From NCBI GenBank assembly GCA_963836905.1, contig CAWIKY010000003.1, positions 294,137 to 358,136 on the forward strand: a stretch of 64,000 nt of DNA. Reading direction: 5' to 3'. A program made the position numbers and the translations under genes. Numbering within the stretch: position 1 is the first letter of the stretch; each line of letters opens with the position of its first letter. The DNA comes from CAWIKY01 sp963836905 (GTDB lineage Bacteria; Pseudomonadota; Alphaproteobacteria; Caulobacterales; Hyphomonadaceae). Below, one piece after another: positions 54,448 through 64,000 of this stretch. Under the pieces are notes generated by a model, which saw only the letters and a program-made list of their open reading frames with translations, did no database searches and was not told where the DNA came from.

Positions 54448-54951
54448 TCAGGGCGTGATGGTCTGCAGGGATGCCACGTCCTGCGCGGTGCACTGATAGT
54501 CGGCCTTTTTCAGGTTCTGCAACGCTACGCCTGAGTAAATACCGTGTGTATCGGAGGCCGCGCCCACATCCTCACCGGACTCGGCCAGGCTCTGGATGAA
54601 GGTAATGAAACCGTTGCGCCAGTTGAGATTACAGTATTGCCGCGCGCCGGAGAGAACGCCCATCACGGCGACCGAATTGGTGCGGATATCATCCGAGATC
54701 AAAGCCTGCAGCATGAGACTTTCCGATACCGAACGGGCGGGTTCGACCGCTTCGACCGTTTCAGCTGGCAGGGGGCCGGTCGGACCGACGGGGCCAACCG
54801 GATCGGCAACCGCAGCATCAGGTGCAGGCTCCACAACAGGCGCGGGAACGGCAGCTTCAATAACAGGTTCGGTCCCGCTTCCCGGGAAACCGGTCGAAGC
54901 ACATGAAGCCAGTACGAACAGGCTTGTCAGGATCATGATGCGCATAGTCAT
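54448..54951 (-). CDS. Putative lipoprotein of unknown function
   Basis: A 167-residue protein starting MTMRIMILTSLFVLASCAST; the Cys after LAS is the lipid site. A linker rich in Pro, Ala, Val and Glu follows (residues 30-60), then a compact domain LMLQALISDDIRTNSVAVMG with Cys in RQYCNLNWRNGF and YQCTAQDV, which may form a disulfide. No family is recognised. The spacer suggests a domain held away from the membrane. It is on the opposite strand to lysK. Confidence 0.72.
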   Translation of the reverse strand: MTMRIMILTSLFVLASCASTGFPGSGTEPVIEAAVPAPVVEPAPDAAVADPVGPVGPTGPLPAETVEAVEPARSVSESLMLQALISDDIRTNSVAVMGVLSGARQYCNLNWRNGFITFIQSLAESGEDVGAASDTHGIYSGVALQNLKKADYQCTAQDVASLQTITP

Positions 54952-55179
54952 GCCACCCGGCTTTGTTTGTCAGTCCCGGCCGGATTGTAGACCCGGACAG
55001 AGAAAAACGATTCCAATTTGTGACAGTGTGCGGCAATACAAGGCGTAAACTCAAGCGGTTTCGGCTGTAAGGGGTATTTCGCGGTTTCGGGCCAATCCAG
55101 CAAAGCGGGTCCATCCGGCCGGAAAACGCACCGCTGATCCGCGCCGGGTCGCAGAACTTTGAAACAGGGACTGGTTCAC

Positions 55180-56778
55180 ATGCCATCGGAAACCGAACTC
55201 GCCGAACAGGCCCGCGCCTGGCCGTTCGAACTTGCACGCAAGCTGTTGGCGCGGGTGCAGCAGATGGAAAAGGCAGGCCAGCGAACGTCCAATATCGTTA
55301 CGTTCGAGACCGGCTATGGACCATCCGGCCTGCCGCATATCGGAACCTTCGGTGAGGTTGTCCGCACGACAATGGTGAGCAACGCCTTCGAGACACTGAC
55401 GGGCGGGGCCTACAAGACCCAGCTTCTGTGCGTGTCGGACGACATGGACGGGATGCGCAAGGTCCCCGATACCGTGCCGGACCCGGACGCTCTCAGAGCA
55501 TATATGGACATGCCGCTGACGAAGGTTCCGAACCCGTTCGGCAGCGACGAGCCAAGCTTTGCGCACCATAACAATGCGCGGCTGCGGGCCTTTCTGGACC
55601 AGTTCGGGTTCGACTATACGTTCAAGTCCGCGACCGATCTCTACACGTCAGGAGCCTTCGACGAAAAGTTGCTGCTTGCCTGCGAAAAGTATGACGAGAT
55701 CATGGACATCATGCTGCCCACACTGGGCGCTGAACGTGCGGCCACCTACAGCCCGTTCCTGCCCGTCTCACCGACCAGCGGCCGCATTCTCTATGTGCCG
55801 ATGCAATCGGTAGACCCACGCAAGGGCGAAGTCACGTTCAGGGACGAGACGGGAAAGCTCGCAACGGTCCCAGTCACCGGCGGTCATGTGAAACTGCAGT
55901 GGAAGCCCGATTTCGGCATGCGATGGGCAGCCCTCGGGGTCGACTTTGAAATGTTCGGCAAGGACCATCAGGCCAATGCGCCGATCTATTCGAAGATCTG
56001 CAAGGTGTTGGGCGCCCGTCCGCCGGAACAATATGTCTATGAGCTCTTCCTCGATGCGCAGGGTGAGAAGATTTCCAAGTCAAAGGGCAACGGTCTGAGC
56101 GTCGAGGACTGGTTGAAATATGCCCCCGACGAGAGCCTTGCACTCTACATGTGGCAGAAGCCCCGGACGGCGAAGCGCCTGCACTTTGATGTGATCCCGA
56201 AAGCGGTCGACGAGTACCTGACCTTTCTCGAAAAGTTCGGCGAGGAAGACCCGGAAAAGCAGGTCGAGAACCCGGTCTGGCACATTCATGGCGGCAAGCC
56301 CGAGCCTGTCTCTCTGCCGGTCAGTTTTGCCCTGCTCCTGAACCTCGTGGCCGTAGCAAACGCTGCCAACAAGGAAACGCTGTGGGGGTTCATTTCCCGC
56401 TACGCGCCGAGCGCGACGCCGCAAACCGAACCGCTTCTGGACGCGCTGGCCGGTCACGCGCTGACCTATTATGCCGACATCATCGCGCCGTCGAAGGTCT
56501 ATCGCGCGCCGGACCCGCAAGAGCGCGAGGCAATGTCCAATCTGGCACAGCGACTACAGACACATGAGGGCGAAGCGGACGCCGAAACCTTGCAAAGCCT
56601 GGTCTTCGCGGTCGGAAAGGATCACGGGTTCGAACAGTTGCGCGACTGGTTCAAGGCGCTCTACGAGGTTCTGCTGGGCCAGAGCCAGGGCCCGCGTTTC
56701 GGAAGCTTTATCGCCGTTTTCGGGGTAGAGGAGACCGCTTCGATGATCGACACCGCGCTGGCACGCGACGCCCATTGA
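55180..56778 (+). CDS. lysS: Class I lysyl-tRNA synthetase
   Basis: A 532-residue enzyme charging tRNA-Lys. This is the archaeal-type class I form, common in alphaproteobacteria. HIGH corresponds to HIGT in GPSGLPHIGTFGEVVRT (residues 47-63), and KMSKS to KISKS in GEKISKSKGNG (about 296-300). The Met at 55180 follows AGGGA; an upstream TTG-started frame (55159) adds seven residues and is less likely. No class II LysRS is seen in the window. Confidence 0.95.
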   Translation: MPSETELAEQARAWPFELARKLLARVQQMEKAGQRTSNIVTFETGYGPSGLPHIGTFGEVVRTTMVSNAFETLTGGAYKTQLLCVSDDMDGMRKVPDTVPDPDALRAYMDMPLTKVPNPFGSDEPSFAHHNNARLRAFLDQFGFDYTFKSATDLYTSGAFDEKLLLACEKYDEIMDIMLPTLGAERAATYSPFLPVSPTSGRILYVPMQSVDPRKGEVTFRDETGKLATVPVTGGHVKLQWKPDFGMRWAALGVDFEMFGKDHQANAPIYSKICKVLGARPPEQYVYELFLDAQGEKISKSKGNGLSVEDWLKYAPDESLALYMWQKPRTAKRLHFDVIPKAVDEYLTFLEKFGEEDPEKQVENPVWHIHGGKPEPVSLPVSFALLLNLVAVANAANKETLWGFISRYAPSATPQTEPLLDALAGHALTYYADIIAPSKVYRAPDPQEREAMSNLAQRLQTHEGEADAETLQSLVFAVGKDHGFEQLRDWFKALYEVLLGQSQGPRFGSFIAVFGVEETASMIDTALARDAH

Positions 56779-56927
56779 TCCGGCAGCCACACCCCTCGCC
56801 TTGGTGACCAATTCGTAACGCATATGACGCAGCACTTGTTATTGCGAATCTATCGCAACCGACTTACCTCTGCATGCGTATATTTTGCTTGCCCGGCGCA
56901 CCTGCCGACAGACATGAACGGACGACG

Positions 56928-57827
56928 ATGACGAACATTCTTCCCCGGTCCCTCGCCATTCCGAGGACCTTCAAGACGCTCGATTATGGCAGCCTGTTCT
57001 CGGCCTTCATCTATCCCGGACTTGGGATTATCGGGCTTGCGCTCGCCGTAGGGCTCGGGCTGGGCCTTGAGAGCGCCGTTCTGCATTGGTGGTATGCGCC
57101 GCTGGCCATTGTCATCTTTGCCGTCACTGTCGTGGTCTGCAATCTCGGCATCGGGCCGCTGCACCGCATCTGGCAGCACAAGGCGGGCGACCTGAAAGCC
57201 CCGGCGCAGGTTTTCGTTCTGATCAACTGCCTCGTTGCCATGCAGGGCAGCTTCAAGGACTGGATCAACTACCATTCGCAGCATCATCGTTTCGCCGACA
57301 AGCCGGGTGATCCGCATAACCCGTTCGAGAGCGTCTTCTGGGCGTGGACCGGCTGGATCCTGTTTCGTGACGATGCCGACCTGAAGCGTCCGATGCCGCT
57401 CTGGATCAAGAACAACAAGATCATCAGCTTCGGTGACCGCAATTACAATACGCTGTCGCTGATCCTGCACCTCGTCGTGCCCGCGATCATCTATGCGATC
57501 GTCTGGGCAACGGGCGGATCGCTCGTCCTGACGCTGATCATACATGCGGCGTTCGTTCTGGGCCGGGCCACGCAGTTCCATGCGACCACATTGGGCATCA
57601 ACGTGTTCGGACACCTGAAAACGCCGAAATGGTTCGACCATGTTCTGGCGCTGCTCACCGGCGGTGAAGCCTTCCATGATCATCATCATGATTTTCCGGC
57701 GAGCATCCTGCACCGCCCCCGCAAGGGCATCTGGAACCGCATCGTCGACTATAACGGTACGGCCTTGCTGGTGATGGAGAAACTGCGCCTTGCCAAGAAC
57801 TTCAAGATCGCGCCGCAGTTCAGCTAG
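56928..57827 (+). CDS. Fatty acid desaturase (acyl-CoA desaturase type)
   Basis: A 299-residue membrane protein with four to five helices. Histidine boxes in order are LHRIWQHKA (H-x4-H), YHSQHHRFAD (H-x-x-H-H) and FHDHHHDFP (H-x-x-H-H), as in stearoyl-type desaturases that hold two iron ions. It introduces a double bond into fatty-acyl chains. The start MTNILPRS follows GACGACG; the ribosome site is weak, and an upstream Met at 56874 is possible. Its end overlaps selO on the opposite strand by eight bases. Confidence 0.92.
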   Translation: MTNILPRSLAIPRTFKTLDYGSLFSAFIYPGLGIIGLALAVGLGLGLESAVLHWWYAPLAIVIFAVTVVVCNLGIGPLHRIWQHKAGDLKAPAQVFVLINCLVAMQGSFKDWINYHSQHHRFADKPGDPHNPFESVFWAWTGWILFRDDADLKRPMPLWIKNNKIISFGDRNYNTLSLILHLVVPAIIYAIVWATGGSLVLTLIIHAAFVLGRATQFHATTLGINVFGHLKTPKWFDHVLALLTGGEAFHDHHHDFPASILHRPRKGIWNRIVDYNGTALLVMEKLRLAKNFKIAPQFS

Positions 57828-59232
57828 GCTGGTCCTGCCAGTCATAGGCCTCGCGCATTGACGCGAGGCCGTTCAGCTTGGCAACGAACGCGCTCCAGTC
57901 ATCTGACTCCGCAACAGGCTCCCAAAGGGCTTCGACGTCCTCGATCATCAGGGTCTCTGGCGTATCGCGCCGGAAGTAGGCGTGCGCCAGCCGCTCGGGC
58001 CGTTCGGCGGTGCAAGCCTTCAGCGCGGCGTCCAGAGTTGCGAAGCCTTCACCCCGGTAAAGCGCTGCCTGCGGACTGGCCTCCGGGACACCGCGTTCCG
58101 GCCAGCAGAAAAGGTCGAACCAGGTTTGCGGCCAGCTGGCACCCGTTTCCGTCATCCAGGCAAAGAGGGTCTGCAAGAGCTCGAGGTCATCTCCAAGATC
58201 GCCCGTCCGGCAGCCGAGCAGCGCAAAATTGGCATCGCGCAGTGCCAGTTGATAAGCCGGCGTGAAGGCTTTCAGGCCTTCAGTCAGCGCTTCGGGGTCT
58301 GCCACCATGGCAAACGCGCCGCCCAATTGCTGCAGATTCCATAGCGCAGCCGTGGGCTGGCGTCCGAACCGGTAAAGCCCCGTCTGGTCGAAATAAGCGG
58401 CCACGAAGTTCGGGTCACTTTTCGGCAAGAACCGCCACGGACCGAAATCGAAGGTCTCACCCGTGACGTTCATGTTGTCGGTGTTCATGACGCCATGCAC
58501 GAACCCCGCCGCCATCCAGCCCGCCACCATTTGCGCCGTGCGCTCCACGATGCGCTCGAACAGAGCGGCGGCGGTCTCTGCCACGCTCCCGCGAAGGGTA
58601 TCAGGATGGTAGACCTCTGCGCTGTGCCGGATCAGCGTTTCCAGATTAGCCTGCTCGTCCAGATAGGCCAGCCTCTGGAACGCGCCAAACCGGATATGGC
58701 TGTGACAGAGCCGGACCATGACAGATGACCGGGTCGGGCTCGGCTCATCACCGCGCTGCAGGGCCTCGCCCGTCTCGATCAGGCTGAGTGTTTTCGAGGT
58801 CCGCACCCCCAGCGCTTCCAGCATTTCACTGGCGAGAATCTCACGAACCCCGCCCTTCAGCGTCAGGCGACCATCGCCGGACCGCGACCAGGGCGTCCGG
58901 CCTGAGCCTTTGGTGCCCAGATCGAGAAGACGTCCGTCTTCTGCGCGTATCTGCGCAAAGAGAAAGCCGCGTCCATCACCCAGATCCGGATTGTAGGTGC
59001 CAAACTGATGTCCGTGATAACGGATGGCGAGCGGGCCTTGCATGTTGCCGGGTAGAGGCTCGAACCGCGCGAAATGGCGTATCCAGTCGGCGTCGGAAAG
59101 CTCTTCAATCGCGATCGTGCGGGCAGCACGGTCATTGCGGTATCGCAGGATGGCTTTCGGAAACTCGGCCGCCGTCACTGGATCGGCAAAATCCGGACCG
59201 AGGTCCGCGAATGGCAAGTCTGAGTCGCTCAT
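57820..59232 (-). CDS. selO: Protein adenylyltransferase SelO
   Basis: A 470-residue SelO/YdiU pseudokinase that transfers AMP to proteins (protein AMPylation). Markers are AIRYHGHQFGTYNPDLGDGRGFLFAQ, GSGRTPWSRSGDGRLTLKGGVREILASEML, SSVMVRLCHSHIRFGAFQRLA and VHGVMNTDNMNVTGETFDFGPW (metal-binding N/D). The C-terminus does not show the Sec/Cys residue of eukaryotic SelO. The start MSDSDLPFAD (59232) is preferred to a TTG at 59253. It lies behind the TonB-receptor terminator. Confidence 0.92.
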   Translation of the reverse strand: MSDSDLPFADLGPDFADPVTAAEFPKAILRYRNDRAARTIAIEELSDADWIRHFARFEPLPGNMQGPLAIRYHGHQFGTYNPDLGDGRGFLFAQIRAEDGRLLDLGTKGSGRTPWSRSGDGRLTLKGGVREILASEMLEALGVRTSKTLSLIETGEALQRGDEPSPTRSSVMVRLCHSHIRFGAFQRLAYLDEQANLETLIRHSAEVYHPDTLRGSVAETAAALFERIVERTAQMVAGWMAAGFVHGVMNTDNMNVTGETFDFGPWRFLPKSDPNFVAAYFDQTGLYRFGRQPTAALWNLQQLGGAFAMVADPEALTEGLKAFTPAYQLALRDANFALLGCRTGDLGDDLELLQTLFAWMTETGASWPQTWFDLFCWPERGVPEASPQAALYRGEGFATLDAALKACTAERPERLAHAYFRRDTPETLMIEDVEALWEPVAESDDWSAFVAKLNGLASMREAYDWQDQPS

Positions 59233-59261
59233 ATCTGATCTGGCCTCGTCCAAAGAAAAAA

Positions 59262-59286
59262 GGCGGGGACCTGTCCGGTCCCCGCC
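59262..59286 (-). terminator. Rho-independent terminator of the TonB receptor gene
   Basis: GGCGGGGACC and GGTCCCCGCC form a perfect 10-bp stem with a 5-base loop. On the minus strand a run of T follows. It lies between the receptor gene and selO, so the two are not on one transcript. Confidence 0.9.
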
Positions 59287-59333
59287 CTTGATGATGGGTG
59301 CATACGGGTCTGCTGCAAGAGACCTTGCGGCGG

Positions 59334-61665
59334 CTAGCCCCGGATCGTCAGTTCGATACCGATTACCCTGCCCTTTTTCAGAGGCGAGAATGTGCCGGCA
59401 GCTGGGTTCGGATCAAACGGTGCGTTGATACCGTTCGACCGGTTCACACCGCCCGGAACGGCTGCCGCGACGGCACCGCCGAATGGCACCTGCGTGTCGC
59501 CGCCAGCCTGAACCTCATCGAGAAGGTTGCGACCGTAAAGCGAGACCGACAGACCGTCATACGGCGTATTCCACGTCAGGTTCGCGTCGAGATTGTCCGC
59601 GTCCTGAATGAAGCCGAAATTGTTGTCGGTATAGGCAAACTCGTCGCGATACTGGTAGTTCGCCCGTGTCACGAGCGAGCCGTTCGAAGCCAGATCGAGA
59701 TCGTAGATGAATCCGAAGCCATAGGTGGCTTCCGGCACACGCGGCAGGGCCAGTGCCAGATCATCACCGTTCACCACACCGTCAGACGAAATGTCGAACA
59801 GAACGTCGGTGTATTCGGCATCGATGAGGCCGATATTGCCGGTCAGCAGGAAGTTGTCGGTAACGGCATAGCGCCCCTCGATTTCCAGTCCCAGAATGTC
59901 GGCATCTGCGGTGTTGATGATCGTCTGCAAGACGCCCGATGTTGCGCTGGAGAGGTTCAGCTCGCGCTGCATGTCCTTGATCTGCGTGAAGAAGACCGCA
60001 GAGTTCAGGGTCCCGCGCCCGTCTTCGGTCTGGAATTTCAAGCCCAGTTCGAAGCTATCGACTTCTTCCTCGTCGAACGCACGGGTCTGGCCAGCCGGGA
60101 AGAGAGCCTCGAAGGCCGCAGGCGACGTGATGCGGAAGTTGTAACCGCCGGAGCGGAACCCCTTCGTGTAGTTGCCGAAGATTTGCGCGGTATCTGTCGC
60201 GAAATACTGGAAACCGAGACGCGGCGTAAAGTTCGACCATTCATCGCCGTCCGTGAAACCATTGTTTTCGGTCGGAATGAACGGATTGGTGCCGGTCACC
60301 GGGCAGCTGGCATCCAGGAAGGAACAGGCCGGACGGGGCCGGATGTAGGTAATGCCGGGCATCCTTTTCCTCACTGGAGTACCGCAGACCGAAAATGCCG
60401 GTGAACTTTTCGGTAAAGGCGTAATCGACCTGCCCGAAAATACCGTAGACGGTGTGGTCCTGACGCCCGCCGCCATAGAAGGTCAGCGGGGAAAGCGGCG
60501 GCAGGTCGCGCACTTCGGTATAGAGAATTTCCTGGTCGAAATAATAGACGCCAGTGGTGATCTCGGCTTTGCCGAACGTTCCGGCATAGCGAAGCTCGTT
60601 GGATATCTGCTCCTGTGCAATTTCAGCATCGGAGTGGAACAGGAAGAGAGGAAGCGCGTCGATGTCGCTGTTATCGGTGGTCGACTTGTAGTCGCGATAG
60701 CCGAGAATGTTCGTGATCGTTCCGTTTCCGAAATCCACGTCGTAATCGATGCGTAGTGATCCGAGGAAGGCATCGACTTCCTGCGTGCCGGGACTGTCGA
60801 TTGCGATATCGAAGGTATCACGGCTGTAGACGCCCCGGTTCTGGCCATTGGGGCCATCACCGCGGCTGGTGAAATACTCACCCTTGCCGAGAATTGTGAG
60901 GTTTTCCGTCGGCAGCCATTCGAGCGCGCCGCGATAGATCTCTGTTTGTGCCTCGCCGAGATTGTCTCCGAAGGCGAGGTTCTTGAAATAACCTGCGTCG
61001 GAATTGTAGTAGGCACCGATCTTGCCGTTCAGCTTGCCTTCGATCAGCGGGCCGGAGACGGTCGCCTGTATCGTCGAGTTCACGCCGCCACGGTCATCAT
61101 CGAGCGGGCCGTCGACCGACGCCTGTGCCTTGTACTGGAAGGTATCGGTGGGATTACCTGTATTGATGACGATTGCGCCGCCAGTGGTATTGCGCCCGAA
61201 AAGAAGACCTTGCGGCCCACGTAGAACCTCAACGCTGTCAAGGTCGAAGAGGTCGAACACGACACCATTGTTCACCCCAAGATACACGCCGTCGATGAAC
61301 ACGCCAACGGTCGGATCGATCGACGGAATGGACGAGTTCACACCAAGGCCGCGAATCGAGAAGTTGGCCGTACCACGTGCGGTTCCGATATCATCGAGTG
61401 CAACGTTGGGGGCAGAATAGGTCAGGTCCTGCAGCGAACGCACCTTCAGCGCATCAAGTGTTTCGGCATTGAACGCGGTTACCGAAATCGGCACGGACTG
61501 GACGTCTTCCACGTCCGCTTTTTTGGTGGCTGTCACCTGCACGGTCTGCAGAACCCGCGACACCGCATTATCGCGGCGTTCCGGAGCGTCTGTCTCCTGC
61601 GCCAGTGCGGACGATGCTGCGCCAAGCGCCACCAGTGACAGTGTCGAAAATAGTACTGATTTCAT
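59334..61665 (-). CDS. TonB-dependent receptor (frameshifted in the middle)
   Basis: A 776-residue outer-membrane receptor (after repair) with a signal peptide MKSVLFSTLSLVALGAASSALA. A short TonB box-like region is followed by the plug: VQVTATKKADVEDVQSVPIS, SIRGLGVNSSIPSIDPTVGVFIDGVY, EVLRGPQGLLFGRNTTGGAI, VNTGNPTDTF. The barrel ends with GTFSPLKKGRVIGIELTIRG. The first frame ends at 60241; the second frame carries ITYIRPRPACSF to the end. One extra base in the TTTT run at 60365-60368 explains it. This is the sub-type of alphaproteobacterial receptors for organic substrates; the ligand is unknown. Confidence 0.92.
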
Positions 61666-62325
61666 GATTTGCCTTGTCTCCCTTGCGGCCCTTTACGGGT
61701 CACCTTGTTCTTGACGGTCGGAAATGGTCCCGCTGAAATGAGCCAATCAGACCTGCGATTGTCTTGGAAGGGTTGTCACCGGCAAGTCAATTGCGTCAAA
61801 GCGCCCACCAAGGACGGCATTTGCGCGCGACGGACGAAGGCAGGCATTCCTCGACCGTTTGCGGGACCAGACAGCTTTCGACAGGCCCCTGGACGGGAAG
61901 ATTGGTTCCGATCTCTGTCGAATGTGTCCGGAAAGACCCCGCATTTCGTCACCGCTATGTTGCAGGCCCGCAACAGCTATCCCTAATCTGGCGCGCTGAT
62001 TTATTGCAGCTGCGAAGAGAACAGATGCGGATTGCCGACATGTTCCGGCTGCGAAAAGCATCTGCTCGGTCAATAAAATTGCCAGTGTTTGTTCCAGAGT
62101 TCTGCACGCATCCCGTCTGCGCGCCAGATTGATCTGCCGCAACGTCAACACGCCCGCAAAAGCCAGTAGTCGATCGCAATGGTTGACGGCTTCGACCAGT
62201 CCGGAAACCGCGGCGTTAATTGTTGCAGCGCGTCACGTATCCCGGCTTCCCCAGAGAAAGGTGTCATCATACAGTCATGTTCGAGAGCGGGGGAAACCGT
62301 TCCGTCAAACATATGGGGAGTTTAT
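61666..62325. other. Divergent intergenic region between two TonB receptors, no gene supported
   Basis: 660 bases between two receptor genes that point apart. Open frames such as 61747-62151 (minus) and 61764-62132 (plus) show no ribosome site or family resemblance. The region must hold two promoters. I see no riboswitch. Confidence 0.5.
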
Positions 62326-64000
62326 ATGCGCGATATCCGAAAGCTGATTTACGGGGTTTCGACCCTCGCATTGTTGGCATCTGCCGCGGGCGCTGCCAGC
62401 GCACAAATAGCAGAATCACCCGAGGACGACCTCGTCCAGAACCAGGTGGTAGTCACCGGCTCGTTCATTGCCGGTTCGTCCGAGAAGGCCGCACTGCCCG
62501 TCGATGTCATCACCGATGTCGAGCTTGAGCTTCAGGGCAATCCGTCCCTTACTGAACTTATCCGCAACCTCGGCGTCTCTAACGGTACAGATGGCGAGAC
62601 CAACCAGTTCGCCTCGAACGGCCTCGAAGGTACAGCGAACATCAACCTGCGCGCCCTCGGGCCGGGCCGCACGCTTGTCCTTCTCAACGGCAAGCGCCAG
62701 ACCTTCGCGCCGTACGCCATCGGCGAGCAGGCACAGCTTTATGTCGACACCAACACCATACCCGCCGCTGCGATCGGACGGGTTGAGATCCTTAAAGACG
62801 GCGCAGCCGCGCTTTACGGTTCGGACGCGATAGCCGGTGTCGTCAACTTCATCACGAATAAGGACCTTGATGGTCTCGAAGTCACTGCCGACTACAAGAC
62901 CTTCGAGGGGTCTGACGGCGACTTCGACATTTCGGGCGCATATGGCCTGCAATTCGAACGCGGCAACTGGATCACATCCATCGGCTATAACAAGCGCTCG
63001 GAAGTCTCTCTTCTGGACTCCGCTATCGGGGTGCCGACCGTCGCTGAAAACAGCGTTGGCGGTTTCTCGTCCCTTTCAAATCCGGGCCGGTTCGTACCGC
63101 TCGGTATTGGCCCAACGGGCGTCGGCCCGATCCCGCCATTCAATGTCAACGATGTCGGCTGCGTGCCGCTCGGCGGCGTTCTGGCTCCGACCTGCCTCTT
63201 TCAGTTCACGCAGTTCGACAATCTGGTGGAAGAAGAAGAGCGCTACCAGATCTTCTCCGAGTTCAATTACGAGTTCGCCTCGGGCATCAACTTCCATCTC
63301 GAAGGCCTGTACGCGCACACCGATGTTCCGGAGTGGAAGACGTCCCCGTCCTATCCGCCGCAGGTTCTTACCAGCCAGGTCGTGCCCGCCAACCATCCGG
63401 GCTTCGTTCAATACAGGGCTGACAATCCGGGCGCGTTTCCTGCCGGAACGGTTGCAGCCCTCTTCATCGGCCGCGTCTTCGGCTATGGCGGCTTCCCGGG
63501 AACGGGCGGCGCGCAGGAAGGATCGCGGACCTATGACAGCTACCGGATTTCCGGTGGATTCGACGGCGAGTTCGAAAACGGCCTGCTATGGCGCACCGAT
63601 CTCACCTATCACACCACCACGGGCGACCGCCTGACGAACGATACGTTCATCAACGGTTTGTCGGCAGCGCTCAACGGCTTCGGCATCTGCGCTGATCCTG
63701 TGACCGGAGCTGTTCCGACCGGAGCTGTCCCGGGTCAGGGCGGGTGCCAGTATTACAACCCGTTCTCCAACGGTATCCAGGCAAGCGCCATCACCGGTCA
63801 GCCCAACCCCGGATATGTTCCGGGTCTGGAAAACACACCTGAGCTTGCTGAATTTCTGACGGGCCCGACATTCACCTCCAACACAACCGAATTGCTGGTT
63901 TTCGATGCGATTCTGTCGGGTGAAAGCGGTGTCACGGCTGCGGGAGGCCCGGTCGGGTTTGCTGTCGGTACCCAGGTTCGCCGTGAAGGCTACGAGGTCG
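62326..64000 (+). CDS. TonB-dependent receptor, 5' part (runs off the window)
   Basis: An uninterrupted frame of 558 codons from the ATG at 62326 (GGGGAG upstream) to the window edge. Signal peptide MRDIRKLIYGVSTLALLASA (cut after AGAASA). The plug includes DDLVQNQVVVTGSFIAGSSEKAALPVDV, ANINLRALGPGRTLVLLNGKR, PAAAIGRVEILKDGAAALYGSDAIAGVVNFI, typical of large receptors in Caulobacterales/Sphingomonadales. The barrel starts soon after residue 180. The C-terminal part is missing only because the window ends. Cys pairs in NDVGCVPLGG and TCLFQF mark an extracellular loop. It is divergent from the receptor at 59334-61665, from which it differs in sequence. Confidence 0.9.
   Translation, partial: MRDIRKLIYGVSTLALLASAAGAASAQIAESPEDDLVQNQVVVTGSFIAGSSEKAALPVDVITDVELELQGNPSLTELIRNLGVSNGTDGETNQFASNGLEGTANINLRALGPGRTLVLLNGKRQTFAPYAIGEQAQLYVDTNTIPAAAIGRVEILKDGAAALYGSDAIAGVVNFITNKDLDGLEVTADYKTFEGSDGDFDISGAYGLQFERGNWITSIGYNKRSEVSLLDSAIGVPTVAENSVGGFSSLSNPGRFVPLGIGPTGVGPIPPFNVNDVGCVPLGGVLAPTCLFQFTQFDNLVEEEERYQIFSEFNYEFASGINFHLEGLYAHTDVPEWKTSPSYPPQVLTSQVVPANHPGFVQYRADNPGAFPAGTVAALFIGRVFGYGGFPGTGGAQEGSRTYDSYRISGGFDGEFENGLLWRTDLTYHTTTGDRLTNDTFINGLSAALNGFGICADPVTGAVPTGAVPGQGGCQYYNPFSNGIQASAITGQPNPGYVPGLENTPELAEFLTGPTFTSNTTELLVFDAILSGESGVTAAGGPVGFAVGTQVRREGYEV

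Noticed and set aside
56620..56640. tRNA-like TpsiC sequence GGGTTCGAAC
   Set aside because: It lies inside the lysyl-tRNA synthetase coding sequence and no cloverleaf can be built around it. No tRNA or rRNA gene was found in the window.
60241..61665. Two separate TonB receptor genes (N-part and C-part)
   Set aside because: The two frames overlap at one point and together give a complete plug and barrel; one extra base explains the split.
61747..62151. Minus-strand open frame between the TonB receptors as a regulator gene
   Set aside because: No helix-turn-helix or other domain could be recognised and no ribosome site precedes it.

Overview
The window looks like chromosomal DNA of a high-GC (about 60%), free-living alphaproteobacterium, probably of the Caulobacterales/Maricaulales/Hyphomonadaceae or Parvularcula type. 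The evidence is a MucR-type regulator, DUF2336 and PAS_5 (PF07310) proteins, a class I lysyl-tRNA synthetase, large TonB-dependent receptors, an Mrp-type antiporter and a possible CtrA box. The genus is an inference; there is no rRNA or tRNA gene here to fix it.

Layout. 1-188: cobalamin riboswitch, pointing left out of the window. 0.3-9 kb: thiolase, an orphan BrnA-like repressor with a palindromic operator candidate, DUF2945, DUF418, purL, a PQQ-type sugar dehydrogenase and two methyltransferases. 9-17 kb: a BON/OmpA envelope protein paired with a coiled-coil protein carrying three copies of a 17-residue repeat, msrB, DUF4174, a beta-barrel protein, DUF1993, an M2 dipeptidase lipoprotein, PAS_5 and MucR. 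17.4-25.3 kb: one ten-gene minus-strand operon for an Mrp/Mbh-like cation/proton antiporter (E-F-G-DUF4040-B-C-D-D-x-D). 25.3-30.4 kb: DUF2336, a membrane protein, an MFS transporter, DUF3309, a crotonase and an NTF2-like protein. 30.44-31.68 kb: an AT-rich islet of small broken genes. 31.7-41 kb: SMP-30, fasciclin, TerB-DnaJ, acyl-CoA dehydrogenase, DUF3147, a cluster of palindromic repeats (36.7-37.3 kb), serine hydrolase, rarD, asd. 41-50 kb: two MscS channels, a cisplatin-response-type DNA ligase, an FMN glutamate synthase-family protein, DUF4112, VOC, leuD, leuB and an AAA ATPase. 50-54.5 kb: an unusual ribbon-helix-helix/P-II fusion divergent from two paralogous degenerate receiver proteins. 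54-64 kb: quinone oxidoreductase, lipoprotein, class I LysRS, desaturase, SelO and two divergent TonB-dependent receptors, the second cut by the window edge.

How the genes work together. The only long operon is the antiporter cluster. Most other genes are single or in pairs joined by short overlaps, such as leuD-leuB, trmH-methyltransferase, BON/OmpA with its coiled-coil partner, and asd-rarD. The two most unusual items are the P-II signal protein with an N-terminal DNA-binding domain and a palindrome in front of it, and the antiporter with three NuoL/M/N-like subunits plus an unassigned 116-residue membrane protein.

Data caution. At least seven frame breaks (single-base, plus one 4-base duplication) fall inside otherwise intact conserved genes: purL, leuB twice, the DNA ligase, the glutamate synthase-family gene, an outer-membrane protein and a TonB receptor. 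The conserved protein resumes in the next frame each time, so these look more like sequence errors, or very recent mutations, than old pseudogenes.
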